A stretch of DNA of 64,000 nucleotides from Gellertiella hungarica (GTDB taxonomy: Bacteria; Pseudomonadota; Alphaproteobacteria; Rhizobiales; Rhizobiaceae), in NCBI RefSeq assembly GCF_014197145.1, contig NZ_JACIEZ010000001.1, forward strand, positions 434,001 through 498,000, given 5' to 3'. Made by a program: the position numbers and the translations under genes. Every line of letters starts with the position of its first letter. The stretch's first letter is position 1. The notes beneath the pieces were generated by a model that made no database searches, was not told the DNA's origin, and saw only the letters and a list, made by a program, of their open reading frames with translations. Positions 1-9,134 of this stretch are shown piece after piece.

Positions 1-418
1 GGGTGGTGTGGCTCAGCCGGTCCGCGAGGACACGCATCACCTCTATCGTGATTTCGGGGAAATCGATCAGAAGCTTGAGGAACTGGTCCTTCTTGATGCG
101 CAGAACGTCGAGCGGCGAGGCGGCGCGGACGGTCGCGGTTCGGGAAACCTCGCACAGGATCGCGATCTCGCCGACGATGGAGGAATATTCCGCCTCCGCC
201 ACCTTGATCTCGCCCGAAGGCGTATCGACCAGGATATCGGCGGTTCCGTTGAGGATGACATAGGCTGCATCGCCGGAGTCTCCCTGATGGAAGATCTCCT
301 CTCCCGCCGCATAGTTCACCCGGTCGGAGGTGAAGGCAAGCAGCTTCAGCTTGGCCGGAGCAACCCCGGCAAAGAGCGGCACCCGCCGCAACAGTTCCAC
401 TTCATCCTTCAGCAACAT
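1..418 (-). CDS. Cyclic nucleotide-binding domain protein (partial, C-terminus beyond left edge)
   Basis: The first 139 codons are read on the minus strand from an ATG at 418-416; the stop lies outside the window. The protein opens MLLKDEVELLRRVPLF and continues into a typical CAP/cNMP-binding beta roll: an AAGEEIFHQGDSGDAAYVIL stretch, a GEIAIL phosphate-binding-cassette-like turn, then RTATVRA. Proteins of this family sense cAMP/cGMP or use the fold as a regulatory module; no DNA-binding domain is visible in the part seen. It lies 76 bp downstream of the degenerate ABC-transporter gene on the same strand, so it is probably its co-transcribed partner. The domain call is firm; ligand and role are not known. 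Confidence 0.85.
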   Translation of the reverse strand, partial: MLLKDEVELLRRVPLFAGVAPAKLKLLAFTSDRVNYAAGEEIFHQGDSGDAAYVILNGTADILVDTPSGEIKVAEAEYSSIVGEIAILCEVSRTATVRAASPLDVLRIKKDQFLKLLIDFPEITIEVMRVLADRLSHTT

Positions 419-494
419 GGCCTGCCTCGTTCCCACTCTCTGTGCGCGGCTTTTAGCGAATACCGCTTATATAATTTATGACAGTCAATGCCTA

Positions 495-3209
495 TCATGA
501 CACGAGTTGGCGGAAGGTGTCATTGTTCTCCCGCAATTCATGATGCGCCCCGTCCCCGACCAGCATGCCGCGCTCGAAGACCATCACGCGGTCGAAGAGC
601 GGAGCGAGATTGGCGTTGGACAGAACCCACAGCACCGCCGGCTTGCGGCCGTCCTTTTCCATAAGCTTCAGCACGCTGCGCACGATCTCGTCCTGCAGGC
701 GGTGATCGAGGCCGGGAAGCGGCCGGTTCAGGATGTAGTAATCCGAATGACGGATCAGGGCCCGCGCCAGGTTGAGCTTCTGGCGCTGCGTCGAGGTGAG
801 GCGACGGCCGCCGGGGCCGACGTCGAATTCCAGGCCGATCTCCAGCACGTCGTCGTAGAGGCCACGGCTCTTCAGCATGCCGGCGACGATCGAGCGGATC
901 CGGTTCGCCCCGTCGGGATGACGATGGCTGATGCGGCCGAAGAGGATGTTGTCGAGCAGCGTTGCGGAGCCCGAGTAACGCGCGGGATCGTAGGTCTCGA
1001 GCGCGCCCCTGAGTTCCTCCGGCAGGCCCTCGTGGAACTGCCGGCGTGCCTCGACGATTTCGGCCATCCTCTCCTGTGTCAGCAGGCCGAAGCGGTGGCG
1101 GGGCTCGATATAGAGGAAACTCAGCCGGATGATACTCAGCCTTTCCTCGCGGGTCGCCTCCGCGAAGCCTCTCCCCTTCAGCTTCTGCAGCATCACCTGG
1201 TAGTTGGGCAGATCGTCCGCCGTCATGAAGGTGAGCTGCTGGAAGAAGGGATGATCCGGCGGCAGGTCGCTGAAGAGCTCGACTGCGTTCGCCGCAATCT
1301 CGCGCCCCATCTCGAACAGCGTGTTGGAAAGGCCGGTGCTGGTCATCACCGACCGGAAATAGGCGTTGTCGGCGATCGCCGTGCCCGAGAGTTCCGGGCC
1401 GGTCGCCGTGCCGAAGAGCAGGTTTTCCCCGACGGTCGCTTCGGTGTTGTAACGTCCCGGCTCGAAGGGCACGACGAGGCCGCCGGCGCCTTCTGCCGCC
1501 AGCACCCCGCCCAGCGCCTGCCGCAGTTCGATCATGCGCTCGGCCAGATCCGGCCGGCGGGCCGGATCCATGGAGGAGCGCAGCGCGAGATCGAGGATGT
1601 CGGAGGAAAGCTGCACCGCATCCAGCACCTCGAGTATGGCATCGAAGAACTGGTCCGGCTCCTTCACGTTGGCGCTGGAATAGTCGATCCAGTCGCCGTT
1701 GATGTCATAGTCGGGGTTACCGGCCAGGCGTGCCTCGGCAATCTCCCAGCGGCGTTCCTTCATGCGCACGTCGTCGTAGGTGGCCGGACGAAGTGCCATG
1801 TGCTTGAGGCCATAGGTGAGGTTGTCGCGAAGGCTGCCGTAGAAGAAATAGGCTTCCGAGGAGACATAGGAGATGCGGCGGCCCGAAACCGATTCCGGCA
1901 GTTCCAGAAGATCGTCCGACCCCACCGCAACGCGGCCGCTTTCCGGCCAGATGATGCGACCGAAGGCATCGGCCAGCGCATCGCCGCCGGCGGCGGTCCG
2001 CCCGACGACCGCAACCGTTTCGCCGGGATTGATCTGTACCGAGACGCGCTCCAGAAGCTTGGCGCCGCTGTCGTCCACCAGGGAGAGGTTGATCGCGGAA
2101 AGGGGGTGGGTGAGGCGTGGAGGAGGCTCGGTCGCGGGGGCCTGGATCTTCGGGTCCATCACGCCGTCGACGGTGAACTGTTCGACCACCTGGACATATT
2201 TCACCTGCACGTCCTGTCGGATCTGGTCCCAGTCGATGAGATCCTTCAGCGGTCCCGGCAAATCCTTGTAGGCGCTGATGACCGCCACCAGCTGGCCGAT
2301 GTCGAGCTTGCCCTTCAGCGCCAGATAGCCGCCGATGCAGTAGAAGAGAAAAGGCGTGAGCTGGGCCAGGAAATTGTTGATGAACTTCACCATGAATTTC
2401 CACTGGTAGAGATCGTAGCGGATCTTGAAGATCCGCCCCAGCCGGTGCGCGATGTCGGCGCGCTCGTAATTCGAGGTGTCGTAGGCGTGGATCGTGCCGA
2501 TGCCGTCGACGATCTCGCTGACGCGGCCGGCAAGCTCGCGCGCGGTCAGCTGGCGCTCGCGCCCGAGGACCAGCAGCTTGCGGCGCATGCGCGGGATGAC
2601 CAGTGCCTGGATCGCCACCATGAGCGCCGCGATCAGCCCCAGCCAGAAATTCTGCATCAGGATGAAGAACAGCGCCGTCAGCGCCTGCCCGCCGAGCAGG
2701 GCCGGCTGCACGAAGGCATCGCCGGTGAAGCCGCCCAGGGGCTCGATCTCGTCCTTCACCATGCTGGCGACTTCGGCGCCCTTGATCCGCTTGAACTGCT
2801 GCGGCGGGAAGCGGAGTATCCGGTCGACCAGCTCGAAGCGGATGCGGCGCAGAAGCCGCTCGCCGAGCCGGCCCTTGTAGGTGTTGATGTAGAGCTTGAA
2901 GAGGCCGTTCACGACCACCAGCACGAGAAACACCATGCTGAGCGCGAAAAGCATGTGCATCCGGTCTAGCGGAATGCCCTCGAACAGCTGCACCGTCCCG
3001 AAATAGGGGAGGTCGAGGGAGATCGGCATGAAAAGCTGGGTCGCACCCGGATCCTCGAAGCCCTTGCCCTGGATCGGCCCGTTGACGATCTGCTTCGGCA
3101 GGTCGAAGGAGAGGAAATAGGGCACCATCGACAACGCCACCACCAGCAGGATGTAGAGCTGCTGGCGCTTGGTGTGTTTCCAGATGTAGCGGGTAAGTCG
3201 CGATTCCAT
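495..3209 (-). CDS. Degenerate ABC exporter-like membrane protein (904 aa)
   Basis: The N-terminal third has ABC-exporter-type membrane segments (about residues 17-35, 85-105, 165-210, 280-300), followed from about residue 370 by a nucleotide-binding-domain-like region. Its catalytic motifs are lost: the Walker A equivalent (about 402-409) reads GRTAAGGD with no lysine, the signature is LTSTQ instead of LSGGQ, and the Walker B position reads ILNRP. The domain is also much longer than usual (about 530 residues) and contains three Q-loop-like segments (GSLRDNLTYG, TVGENLLFG, TLLDNILFG). ATP hydrolysis is therefore doubtful. The ATG at 3209 starts 111 bp after the upstream glycosyltransferase stop and the gene is followed by a cNMP-binding protein. 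A transport or sensing role linked to the adjacent glycosyltransferases is inference. Confidence 0.8.
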   Translation of the reverse strand: MESRLTRYIWKHTKRQQLYILLVVALSMVPYFLSFDLPKQIVNGPIQGKGFEDPGATQLFMPISLDLPYFGTVQLFEGIPLDRMHMLFALSMVFLVLVVVNGLFKLYINTYKGRLGERLLRRIRFELVDRILRFPPQQFKRIKGAEVASMVKDEIEPLGGFTGDAFVQPALLGGQALTALFFILMQNFWLGLIAALMVAIQALVIPRMRRKLLVLGRERQLTARELAGRVSEIVDGIGTIHAYDTSNYERADIAHRLGRIFKIRYDLYQWKFMVKFINNFLAQLTPFLFYCIGGYLALKGKLDIGQLVAVISAYKDLPGPLKDLIDWDQIRQDVQVKYVQVVEQFTVDGVMDPKIQAPATEPPPRLTHPLSAINLSLVDDSGAKLLERVSVQINPGETVAVVGRTAAGGDALADAFGRIIWPESGRVAVGSDDLLELPESVSGRRISYVSSEAYFFYGSLRDNLTYGLKHMALRPATYDDVRMKERRWEIAEARLAGNPDYDINGDWIDYSSANVKEPDQFFDAILEVLDAVQLSSDILDLALRSSMDPARRPDLAERMIELRQALGGVLAAEGAGGLVVPFEPGRYNTEATVGENLLFGTATGPELSGTAIADNAYFRSVMTSTGLSNTLFEMGREIAANAVELFSDLPPDHPFFQQLTFMTADDLPNYQVMLQKLKGRGFAEATREERLSIIRLSFLYIEPRHRFGLLTQERMAEIVEARRQFHEGLPEELRGALETYDPARYSGSATLLDNILFGRISHRHPDGANRIRSIVAGMLKSRGLYDDVLEIGLEFDVGPGGRRLTSTQRQKLNLARALIRHSDYYILNRPLPGLDHRLQDEIVRSVLKLMEKDGRKPAVLWVLSNANLAPLFDRVMVFERGMLVGDGAHHELRENNDTFRQLVS

Positions 3210-3320
3210 GGATGCTCCTGAAACGGCGCGCGGCGAGGCGGGCCGGAGGGCAGATTATATTCAGTGCTGAAACGATTCCATCCGATAATCATTGGTGGCT
3301 TCGTTGGAAAGTGGCAATCG

Positions 3321-4463
3321 CTATGGGGCGTCGAGAAGGGCCCGCAATTCCCTGGCGGTTCCCTCCGCGCCATGACGGTCGAGCACGATGGCGGCGGGAT
3401 CGGGGAGCGCAAGCGCCCGGGTCACGGCCTGCGCCATCGTCTGCGCATCGGCCTTGTCTTCTTCGAGCATGACCGCGCGGCCGAGGGTTTCCAGCCGCTC
3501 GGCTCTCGCCCGCTGCTCGGTTTCGCCGCCGGTTTCGAAAGGAAGGAGAATGGAACGGCAACCCGCAAGCAGGATGTCGCCCACTGTGTTGTAGCCTGCC
3601 TGCGAGATCGACAGCCGGGCATTGGCAAGCACGCCGGTGAAATCCCTCCGGAAGCGGGCGAGACTGACATTCGGGCCGGCACGGGAGCTGAGCGCCTCGA
3701 AATCCGCCTCGGGCAGGTTCGGCCCCGTGATCAGCAACCAGCTGAGTGCGGGATCGAGAAGGCGTGCGGCGCCGGCCGCCGCCTCCATCACCCGCCGTCC
3801 CACGGCTCCGCCACCGGCGGAAACGACGATGTCGTGCCGGTCCGGCGCGGGGACGATCCTCGCCGGCGCGACGAGGCCCGTATAGCGCACCTTGTCTGCA
3901 ATCTCGGCAGCGAGCGCGAAGCTGTCTTCCAGCCGGGCAAAGGCCGGATCGCCGTGGACAAGCACCGCATCGAAATGGGCCTTCACGATGTCGGCGGTTT
4001 CCCGGTCGCGGCCGGGCTTGGTGCGGGCCTGCAGGAGATCGCGGATGGACGAGACGAGCCGGGGACGCGGTCGCGACTTCTCGATCCGGTCGATCAGCGG
4101 CAGCAGCTCGAACCGCACCTGACGCCGTCCGAAGGGAAAGGCCTCGATCAGCACGATATCGGGTTTCAGCGCCTCGTAGAGCGAGAGCAGGCGCTCGCGG
4201 CGGGCAGCCTTGTAGACATCGGTGGCCGGACGCCCTTCGGCATCGTTGAGCGTCGAGAAGCCCTCCTCGCCGGCAACGAGCGGCGGCAGGCGAACCTCCT
4301 CGACCCCCTCCTCGAGAAATCCCTCGACCGGCAGGCCTCCTGTCACAAGCGTCACCTTGAAACCGTCCCGCGCAAGCGCGCCGGCGATCCGTCCCGCGCG
4401 CGCCAGATGGCCGATACCCAGCAGGTGCTGGACATAGAAGAGGACGCGGGGAAGCGCGCTCAA
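3321..4463 (-). CDS. MurG-like glycosyltransferase (GT28/COG4671 type)
   Basis: About 380 residues with the two-Rossmann GT-B layout: an N-terminal LFYVQHLLGIGHLAR motif (the GxGH turn typical of MurG-like enzymes), a central VSAGGGAVGR glycine-rich loop and a C-terminal ISQAGYNTVGDIL/LPFETGGETEQ donor-binding segment. These enzymes move a sugar from a nucleotide donor. I place the start at a TTG (4463) that overlaps the TGA of the upstream GT4 gene and has GGAG eight bases before it; GTG 4472 or TTG 4481 are alternatives. It is third of three consecutive glycosyltransferase genes. Acceptor and product are unknown. Confidence 0.8.
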   Translation of the reverse strand: MSALPRVLFYVQHLLGIGHLARAGRIAGALARDGFKVTLVTGGLPVEGFLEEGVEEVRLPPLVAGEEGFSTLNDAEGRPATDVYKAARRERLLSLYEALKPDIVLIEAFPFGRRQVRFELLPLIDRIEKSRPRPRLVSSIRDLLQARTKPGRDRETADIVKAHFDAVLVHGDPAFARLEDSFALAAEIADKVRYTGLVAPARIVPAPDRHDIVVSAGGGAVGRRVMEAAAGAARLLDPALSWLLITGPNLPEADFEALSSRAGPNVSLARFRRDFTGVLANARLSISQAGYNTVGDILLAGCRSILLPFETGGETEQRARAERLETLGRAVMLEEDKADAQTMAQAVTRALALPDPAAIVLDRHGAEGTARELRALLDAP

Positions 4464-5710
4464 CGGCGCCACTCCGCCCAAGCGGTTTCGAAAAGGGTGC
4501 TGAGTTCGCGGATGCTGACGTGATAGTCAAAGCTCGCGCGCACCTTTTGCTCCACCCGGTCGCCATAGGCCTGCCGAAGCGCGGGATTGCGGATCGCCTT
4601 TTCCAGTGCGCCCGCAAAGGCCTCGGGGCTTTCCGGCTCCACGAGAAAGCCGTTCTCGCCATCCGTCAGAAGCTCCGGGATACCCGATATGTTGGTGGAG
4701 ACAGTGGCAAGCCCCTGGCTCGATGCTTCGACGATCACGTTGGGCAGCCCGTCGCGGTCGCCATCGGCGGTGATCCGGCATGCGAGGGCGAAGAGGTCGG
4801 ACCGGCGATAATGGTCGAGCACCTCCAGCTGGTCGAGCGCACCCTTCCAGGCGATCCGGTCGGAAAGGCCGAGGCTTTCCGCCAGGGGCTTCAGCTTCTC
4901 CAGCTCTCCCCCGCCACCGATATGGTCGAAGCGCCAGTGGATGTCCTTCGGCAGAAGGCTGAGCGCCTTCAGCAGGATGTCGTAGCCCTTCTTTTCCACC
5001 GCGCGGCCGACGCTGATCAACCGGACCGGATCTGCCGGATCACTGCCGTCGCGGGAGGGGCGCGGGCCCTCGAAATGCGCGAAACGCGAGAGATTGAGGC
5101 CGTGATAGCTCAGATGCACCGGACCGCGCCCGGCGGCGAGATGCTTCAGGTGCTCGTAGCCGGAGGCCGTGCAGGTCACCGTCCAGCGGGCGCGGGCGAG
5201 CTTTTCGGCCAGCTCCCAGTCGGGCGAGGTCCAGATGTCCTTGGCATGAGCCGAGACGGTATAGGGCACGGCCGTCATTGCGCTGGCATAGGCGGCGACC
5301 GAACAGGGCGTATGGATGAAATGCGCGTGCAGCCATTCCCCGCCCTCCGGCCATTCCGCGACCAGCACCGCCGCCTGCCCGAGACGCCGAACGCGGTTGC
5401 GGCTGACATCGCGGGCGAGATCCTTCAGGAAGCGCGGCATCAGCGCCCAGAAACGCCGGTTGAGGAGCGCCTTGCCGAGGGCTGAGAGCACCCGAAGCGG
5501 CTCCTCGTGGAGATATTCCGGCAGGTACATCACCGGCGCCTCGATCTCGTCATGGACGGGATGGCGCTTCTTGTCCGTCGGGTGGCGCAGCGACACGAGG
5601 GAAAGGCGAAAGCCCGCCTTCTCCAGTCCGCGCAGCTCCTGCGCGATGAAGGTTTCGGAAAGCCGGGGATAGCCCTTCAGCAGGACGATCAGATGCGGTT
5701 TGTCGGGCAT
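4460..5710 (-). CDS. Glycosyltransferase family 4 protein
   Basis: 416 residues of GT-B fold. Visible features are an N-terminal LKGYPRLSETFIAQEL segment, a mid-protein VSAHAKDIW acceptor-side motif, and the GT4 C-terminal half with ISVGRAVEKKGYDILL followed by the E-x7-E region ending in NVIVEASSQGLATVSTNISGIPELL. The closest common description is a colanic-acid/exopolysaccharide-type retaining glycosyltransferase. The start is the ATG at 5710, eight bases after the stop of the upstream glycosyltransferase; an open frame extends further upstream but is GC-rich shadow sequence. Product unknown; the gene order suggests it acts on the same glycan as its neighbours. Confidence 0.85.
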   Translation of the reverse strand: MPDKPHLIVLLKGYPRLSETFIAQELRGLEKAGFRLSLVSLRHPTDKKRHPVHDEIEAPVMYLPEYLHEEPLRVLSALGKALLNRRFWALMPRFLKDLARDVSRNRVRRLGQAAVLVAEWPEGGEWLHAHFIHTPCSVAAYASAMTAVPYTVSAHAKDIWTSPDWELAEKLARARWTVTCTASGYEHLKHLAAGRGPVHLSYHGLNLSRFAHFEGPRPSRDGSDPADPVRLISVGRAVEKKGYDILLKALSLLPKDIHWRFDHIGGGGELEKLKPLAESLGLSDRIAWKGALDQLEVLDHYRRSDLFALACRITADGDRDGLPNVIVEASSQGLATVSTNISGIPELLTDGENGFLVEPESPEAFAGALEKAIRNPALRQAYGDRVEQKVRASFDYHVSIRELSTLFETAWAEWRR

Positions 5711-5718
5711 GGCCGTCC

Positions 5719-6933
5719 TCAGGATGCGGCGGTCTTCAGCGCGGCGCGCGTGGCCTCGCGCTCCTCGATCCATGGCAGGACCTCCGCCGAGATCTTGGCA
5801 AGACCCTCGAGCCGCAGGTTGGGCGAGGAACTCGACGGCAGCGGACGGACGAGCAGGGCTTTCAGCGCCGCCGACATCCGCACCGGGTCTTCCGCCTCTT
5901 CCGGACGCAGCATGTCCACGAGACCGAGTTCGCTTGCCCGCGTGGCGCGGATCAGCTGTTCCTCGCGCGGGACCACACGCGGCACGATGAGGGCCCGCTT
6001 GTCGAAGGACAGGATCTCGCAATAGGTGTTGTAGCCGCCCATGGCGACCACGGCGGTCGCCCCGGCAATCAGTTCCTCCATGCGGTTGTCGAATTCGATG
6101 ACCTCGATCATCGGCACCTTTTTCGCCTTGCGGATCAGCTTCATCCGCTCCTTGGCCGGCATGTAGGGGCCAAGCACGATGAGGGCGCGGCAGGTGAGCG
6201 AGGCATCCTCGCGATAGGCGTCGATGACGTTATGGACGAGTTCCGCCCCGTCGCCGCCGCCGCCGGTGGTGACCAGCAGATAGTCGCCTTCGGGCCGCGG
6301 GGTGCGGGTTTCGTCGCGGGGCACGCTGCGCTGGAGGAAGCCCATGAAGCCCATCTTGTCGCGCACGCCCTGCGGCACGTCGAGACCCGTCAGCGGATCG
6401 TAGAAGTCCGGCGGTCCATAGACCCAGATCCGGTCGTAATAGCGGTCGATCTTCTGCATGATGTCGTTGCGCTTCCACTCGGCATCGAGCAGATGTGGCG
6501 CATCCATCACCTCGCGCAGGCCAAGCACCAGCTTCGTGCCGCGTTCCTTCAGGTATTGAAGCGTCGGCTCCACCTCGCCCCGCAGGCCCATCGGCTCCTT
6601 GTCGACGATGAAGACATCCGGATTGAAGGTCTCGGCCGTGTGGTGGATGATCGAGCGGCGGATGGACAGGGTGTCCTGCAGGTCGATATGCCGGTCGAGC
6701 GACTGGTATTCGCCGTTGCGCAGCTTGATGACGCTCGGGATCTTCACGAAATCCACGCGCGCGCGGTAGTCGAAGGCGCCGGCGATGGTGGCGCCCGAAA
6801 CGATGAGCACGGAAAGGCCGCGGTAATCCTCCACCAGAGAATGGGCGATGGTACGGCAGCGTCTCAGATGCCCGAGCCCGAAGGTATCATGACTGTACAT
6901 GAGGATGCGGGCGTCTTCGAAACGGCGAAGCAT
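5719..6933 (-). CDS. Predicted glycosyltransferase (COG4671, MurG-like)
   Basis: 404 residues. The N-terminus contains ILMYSHDTFGLGHLRRC, the GLGH loop diagnostic of this MurG-like family; later come VTTGGGGDGAELV and VVAMGGYNTYCEIL, the donor-nucleotide-binding loops. It is clearly related to, but not a recent copy of, the enzyme at 3321-4463. The ATG at 6933 lies 13 bp after the stop of the permease gene, so the glycosyltransferase block looks transcriptionally continuous with the peptide-type transporter. Substrate is unknown. Confidence 0.8.
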   Translation of the reverse strand: MLRRFEDARILMYSHDTFGLGHLRRCRTIAHSLVEDYRGLSVLIVSGATIAGAFDYRARVDFVKIPSVIKLRNGEYQSLDRHIDLQDTLSIRRSIIHHTAETFNPDVFIVDKEPMGLRGEVEPTLQYLKERGTKLVLGLREVMDAPHLLDAEWKRNDIMQKIDRYYDRIWVYGPPDFYDPLTGLDVPQGVRDKMGFMGFLQRSVPRDETRTPRPEGDYLLVTTGGGGDGAELVHNVIDAYREDASLTCRALIVLGPYMPAKERMKLIRKAKKVPMIEVIEFDNRMEELIAGATAVVAMGGYNTYCEILSFDKRALIVPRVVPREEQLIRATRASELGLVDMLRPEEAEDPVRMSAALKALLVRPLPSSSSPNLRLEGLAKISAEVLPWIEEREATRAALKTAAS

Positions 6934-6946
6934 GGGGTCTTCCACT

Positions 6947-8137
6947 TCACTTGTAGGGGTCGGCGGCATCCCGCAAGCCATCGCCCAGGAAGTTGAAGGC
7001 GAGGATGACGAGGATGACGAAAAGGGTCGGGAAAAGAAGCCAGGGATAGAAGGCGATCACGCTGACCGAGCGTGCCTCGGTGAGCAGGATGCCCCAGCTG
7101 GTGATGGGCGGACGCAGGCCTAGGCCGAGGAAACTCAACGCCGTTTCCCCGAGGATCATGCCCGGTATGGCAAGCGTCGCCGTGGCGATCAGATGGGACA
7201 TGAAACCCGGCACGAGATGCCGGCCGATGATGCGGGCACTGCCCGCACCCATCAGCTGCGCGGCAAGCACGTAGTCTTCCTCGCGCAGTGACAGAAGCTT
7301 GGAGCGCACCGCCCGTGCAAGCCCCGTCCAGTCCAGCAGGCCGAGGATCACGGTGATGCCGATATAGATGAGGATCGGGCTCCAGGTCACCGGCATGATG
7401 GCGGCCAGCGCCATCCACAGCGGAATGCTCGGGATCGATTGCAGCACCTCGATGAGGCGCTGGACGATCAGGTCGAACCATCCGCCGTGATAGCCGGCCA
7501 GGCCGCCGATCACGATCCCCAGGGTGAAGGAGATCGCGATGCCGAGAAGGCCGATGGTGAGCGAGATGCGGGCGCCGTAGAGGATGCGCGACAGCACGTC
7601 CCGGCCGAGGCGGTCGGTGCCGAGCAGGAACAGGGTGCCGCCCTTTGCGGGGCAGGCCAGATGGAAATCGGCCTCCTTCAGGCCCCAGAACCGGTAGCTG
7701 TCGCCGCTGCAGAAGAAGCGGATCGGCTGCACGTCGGCGGGGTTGTCGGTGTAGATGCGCTGGAGCGTGTCCATGTCGAGCCGCATGGTGCGGCCATAGA
7801 CGAAGGGTCCGACGAAGCTGCCCTCGTGGAACAGGCGCACCCGCTGCGGCGGCTCGTAGATATGCTCCATGTGGCGGGTGTGCAGGTTATAGGGCGCCAG
7901 AAACTCCACGACGAGAATCATTGCGTAGAGAATGCCCAGGAACCAGGCCGAGGCGAGGGCGAGCTTGTGACGGCGGAACTTCCACCACATCAGCTGCTTT
8001 TGCGAGGCGCGCGCGAATTTCTTGTGCCGCGGCGTCGTTTCCTCGAGGCGATCCGGATCGAAGGGCGCGTCGGACACGTAATGGCCGAGCGGCGCGCCCG
8101 GTTCGGGAAGCGGGGAGCGGACGGTTTCCAGCGTCAT
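6947..8137 (-). CDS. Oligopeptide-type ABC transporter permease (DppC/OppC/YejE-like)
   Basis: 396 residues. A basic N-terminal segment with WWKFRRHKLA and a first membrane helix is followed by a large periplasmic insert and the five-helix permease domain, including LLGTDRLGRDVLSRILYGAR and the EAA-type ATPase-contact loop AAQLMGAGSARIIGRHLVPG. It forms the inner-membrane channel with the permease encoded immediately upstream (ATGA overlap at 8134-8137). The long periplasmic insertion between the first two helices resembles YejE-like members rather than DppC. Solute unknown (peptide, glycopeptide or opine-like). Confidence 0.88.
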   Translation of the reverse strand: MTLETVRSPLPEPGAPLGHYVSDAPFDPDRLEETTPRHKKFARASQKQLMWWKFRRHKLALASAWFLGILYAMILVVEFLAPYNLHTRHMEHIYEPPQRVRLFHEGSFVGPFVYGRTMRLDMDTLQRIYTDNPADVQPIRFFCSGDSYRFWGLKEADFHLACPAKGGTLFLLGTDRLGRDVLSRILYGARISLTIGLLGIAISFTLGIVIGGLAGYHGGWFDLIVQRLIEVLQSIPSIPLWMALAAIMPVTWSPILIYIGITVILGLLDWTGLARAVRSKLLSLREEDYVLAAQLMGAGSARIIGRHLVPGFMSHLIATATLAIPGMILGETALSFLGLGLRPPITSWGILLTEARSVSVIAFYPWLLFPTLFVILVILAFNFLGDGLRDAADPYK

Positions 8138-9132
8138 TTCGTGCTCCTCCCGGCCAGCCGGATGCGCGGATCGAGGAGCGCGAGCGCGATGTCCGATATC
8201 AGCATGCCCACCACGGTCAGGAAGGCGAGGAACATCAGGAACGAACCGGCGAGATACATGTCCTGGCTCTGCAGCGCCTTGACCAGCATCGGACCGGTGG
8301 TTTCGAGCGAGAGCACGATGGCGGTGATTTCGGCACCGGAGATGATCGCCGGCAGGATGGAGCCGATGTCGGCCACGAAGAAATTGAGCGCCATGCGCAG
8401 CGGGTACTTCACGAGGGTGCGCATCGGCGACAGGCCCTTGGCCCTTGCCGTCACCACATATTGCTTCTGCAGCTCGTCGAGCAGGTTCGCCCTCAGCCGC
8501 CGGATCATGCCCGCTGTCCCGGCCGTGCCGACGATCAGCACCGGTATCCAGATGTGGGAGAGGATCGAGCGGGATTTTTCCCAGCTCATCGGCTCGGCCA
8601 GATATTTCTGGTCCATCAGATGCCCGATGGAGACGCCGAACCAGCGGTTGGCGAAATACATCAGGATCAGCGCCAGCATGAAGTTGGGCACGGCAATGCC
8701 GAGAAGACCGAGGAAGGTCAGGCCATAGTCCCCCCAGCTATACTGGTGGGTGGCGGAATAGATGCCGATCGGAAAGGCAATCAGCCATGTGACGATGATG
8801 GTGAAGAAGGAGACCAGGACCGTCAGCCAGAGCCGGTCGCCGACCACTTCGGAAACCGGCAGCTGATATTCGAAGGAATAGCCGAAATCCCCGGTAAGCA
8901 TGCCGCCGACCCAATGGAAGTAGCGCATGACGGGCGGCTGGTCGAAACCGTACTGATGGCGCAGTTCCTCGATCTCGGCCATGTCCACATCCTCGCCCAT
9001 GGCGGTGAGTTCGGACACGTAGCTTTCGAAATAATCGCCGGGCGGCAGCTCGATGATGGTGAAGACCAGCATGGAGATGACGGCCATGGTCGGTATCATC
9101 GAGAGAAGGCGCAGGAGGATGTAGCGCAGCAT
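8134..9132 (-). CDS. Oligopeptide-type ABC transporter permease (DppB/OppB/YejB-like)
   Basis: 332 residues with the standard OppB-type arrangement: N-terminal helix MLRYILLRLLSMIPTM, a periplasmic segment containing YGFDQPPVMRYFHWVGGML and DFGYSFEYQLPV, then the permease domain with VVTARAKGLSPMRTL as the ATPase-contact loop. It pairs with the OppC-type permease that overlaps its stop. The start ATG at 9132 lies two bases beyond the solute-binding-protein stop, so the genes are translationally coupled. Confidence 0.9.
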   Translation of the reverse strand: MLRYILLRLLSMIPTMAVISMLVFTIIELPPGDYFESYVSELTAMGEDVDMAEIEELRHQYGFDQPPVMRYFHWVGGMLTGDFGYSFEYQLPVSEVVGDRLWLTVLVSFFTIIVTWLIAFPIGIYSATHQYSWGDYGLTFLGLLGIAVPNFMLALILMYFANRWFGVSIGHLMDQKYLAEPMSWEKSRSILSHIWIPVLIVGTAGTAGMIRRLRANLLDELQKQYVVTARAKGLSPMRTLVKYPLRMALNFFVADIGSILPAIISGAEITAIVLSLETTGPMLVKALQSQDMYLAGSFLMFLAFLTVVGMLISDIALALLDPRIRLAGRSTK

Positions 9133-9134
9133 GG

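Noticed and set aside
507-2969. 820-codon open frame on the plus strand opposite the ABC-like gene
   Set aside because: It mirrors a well-supported minus-strand protein, is rich in His/Arg/Ala/Gly as expected from antisense GC-rich DNA, and has no recognisable family.
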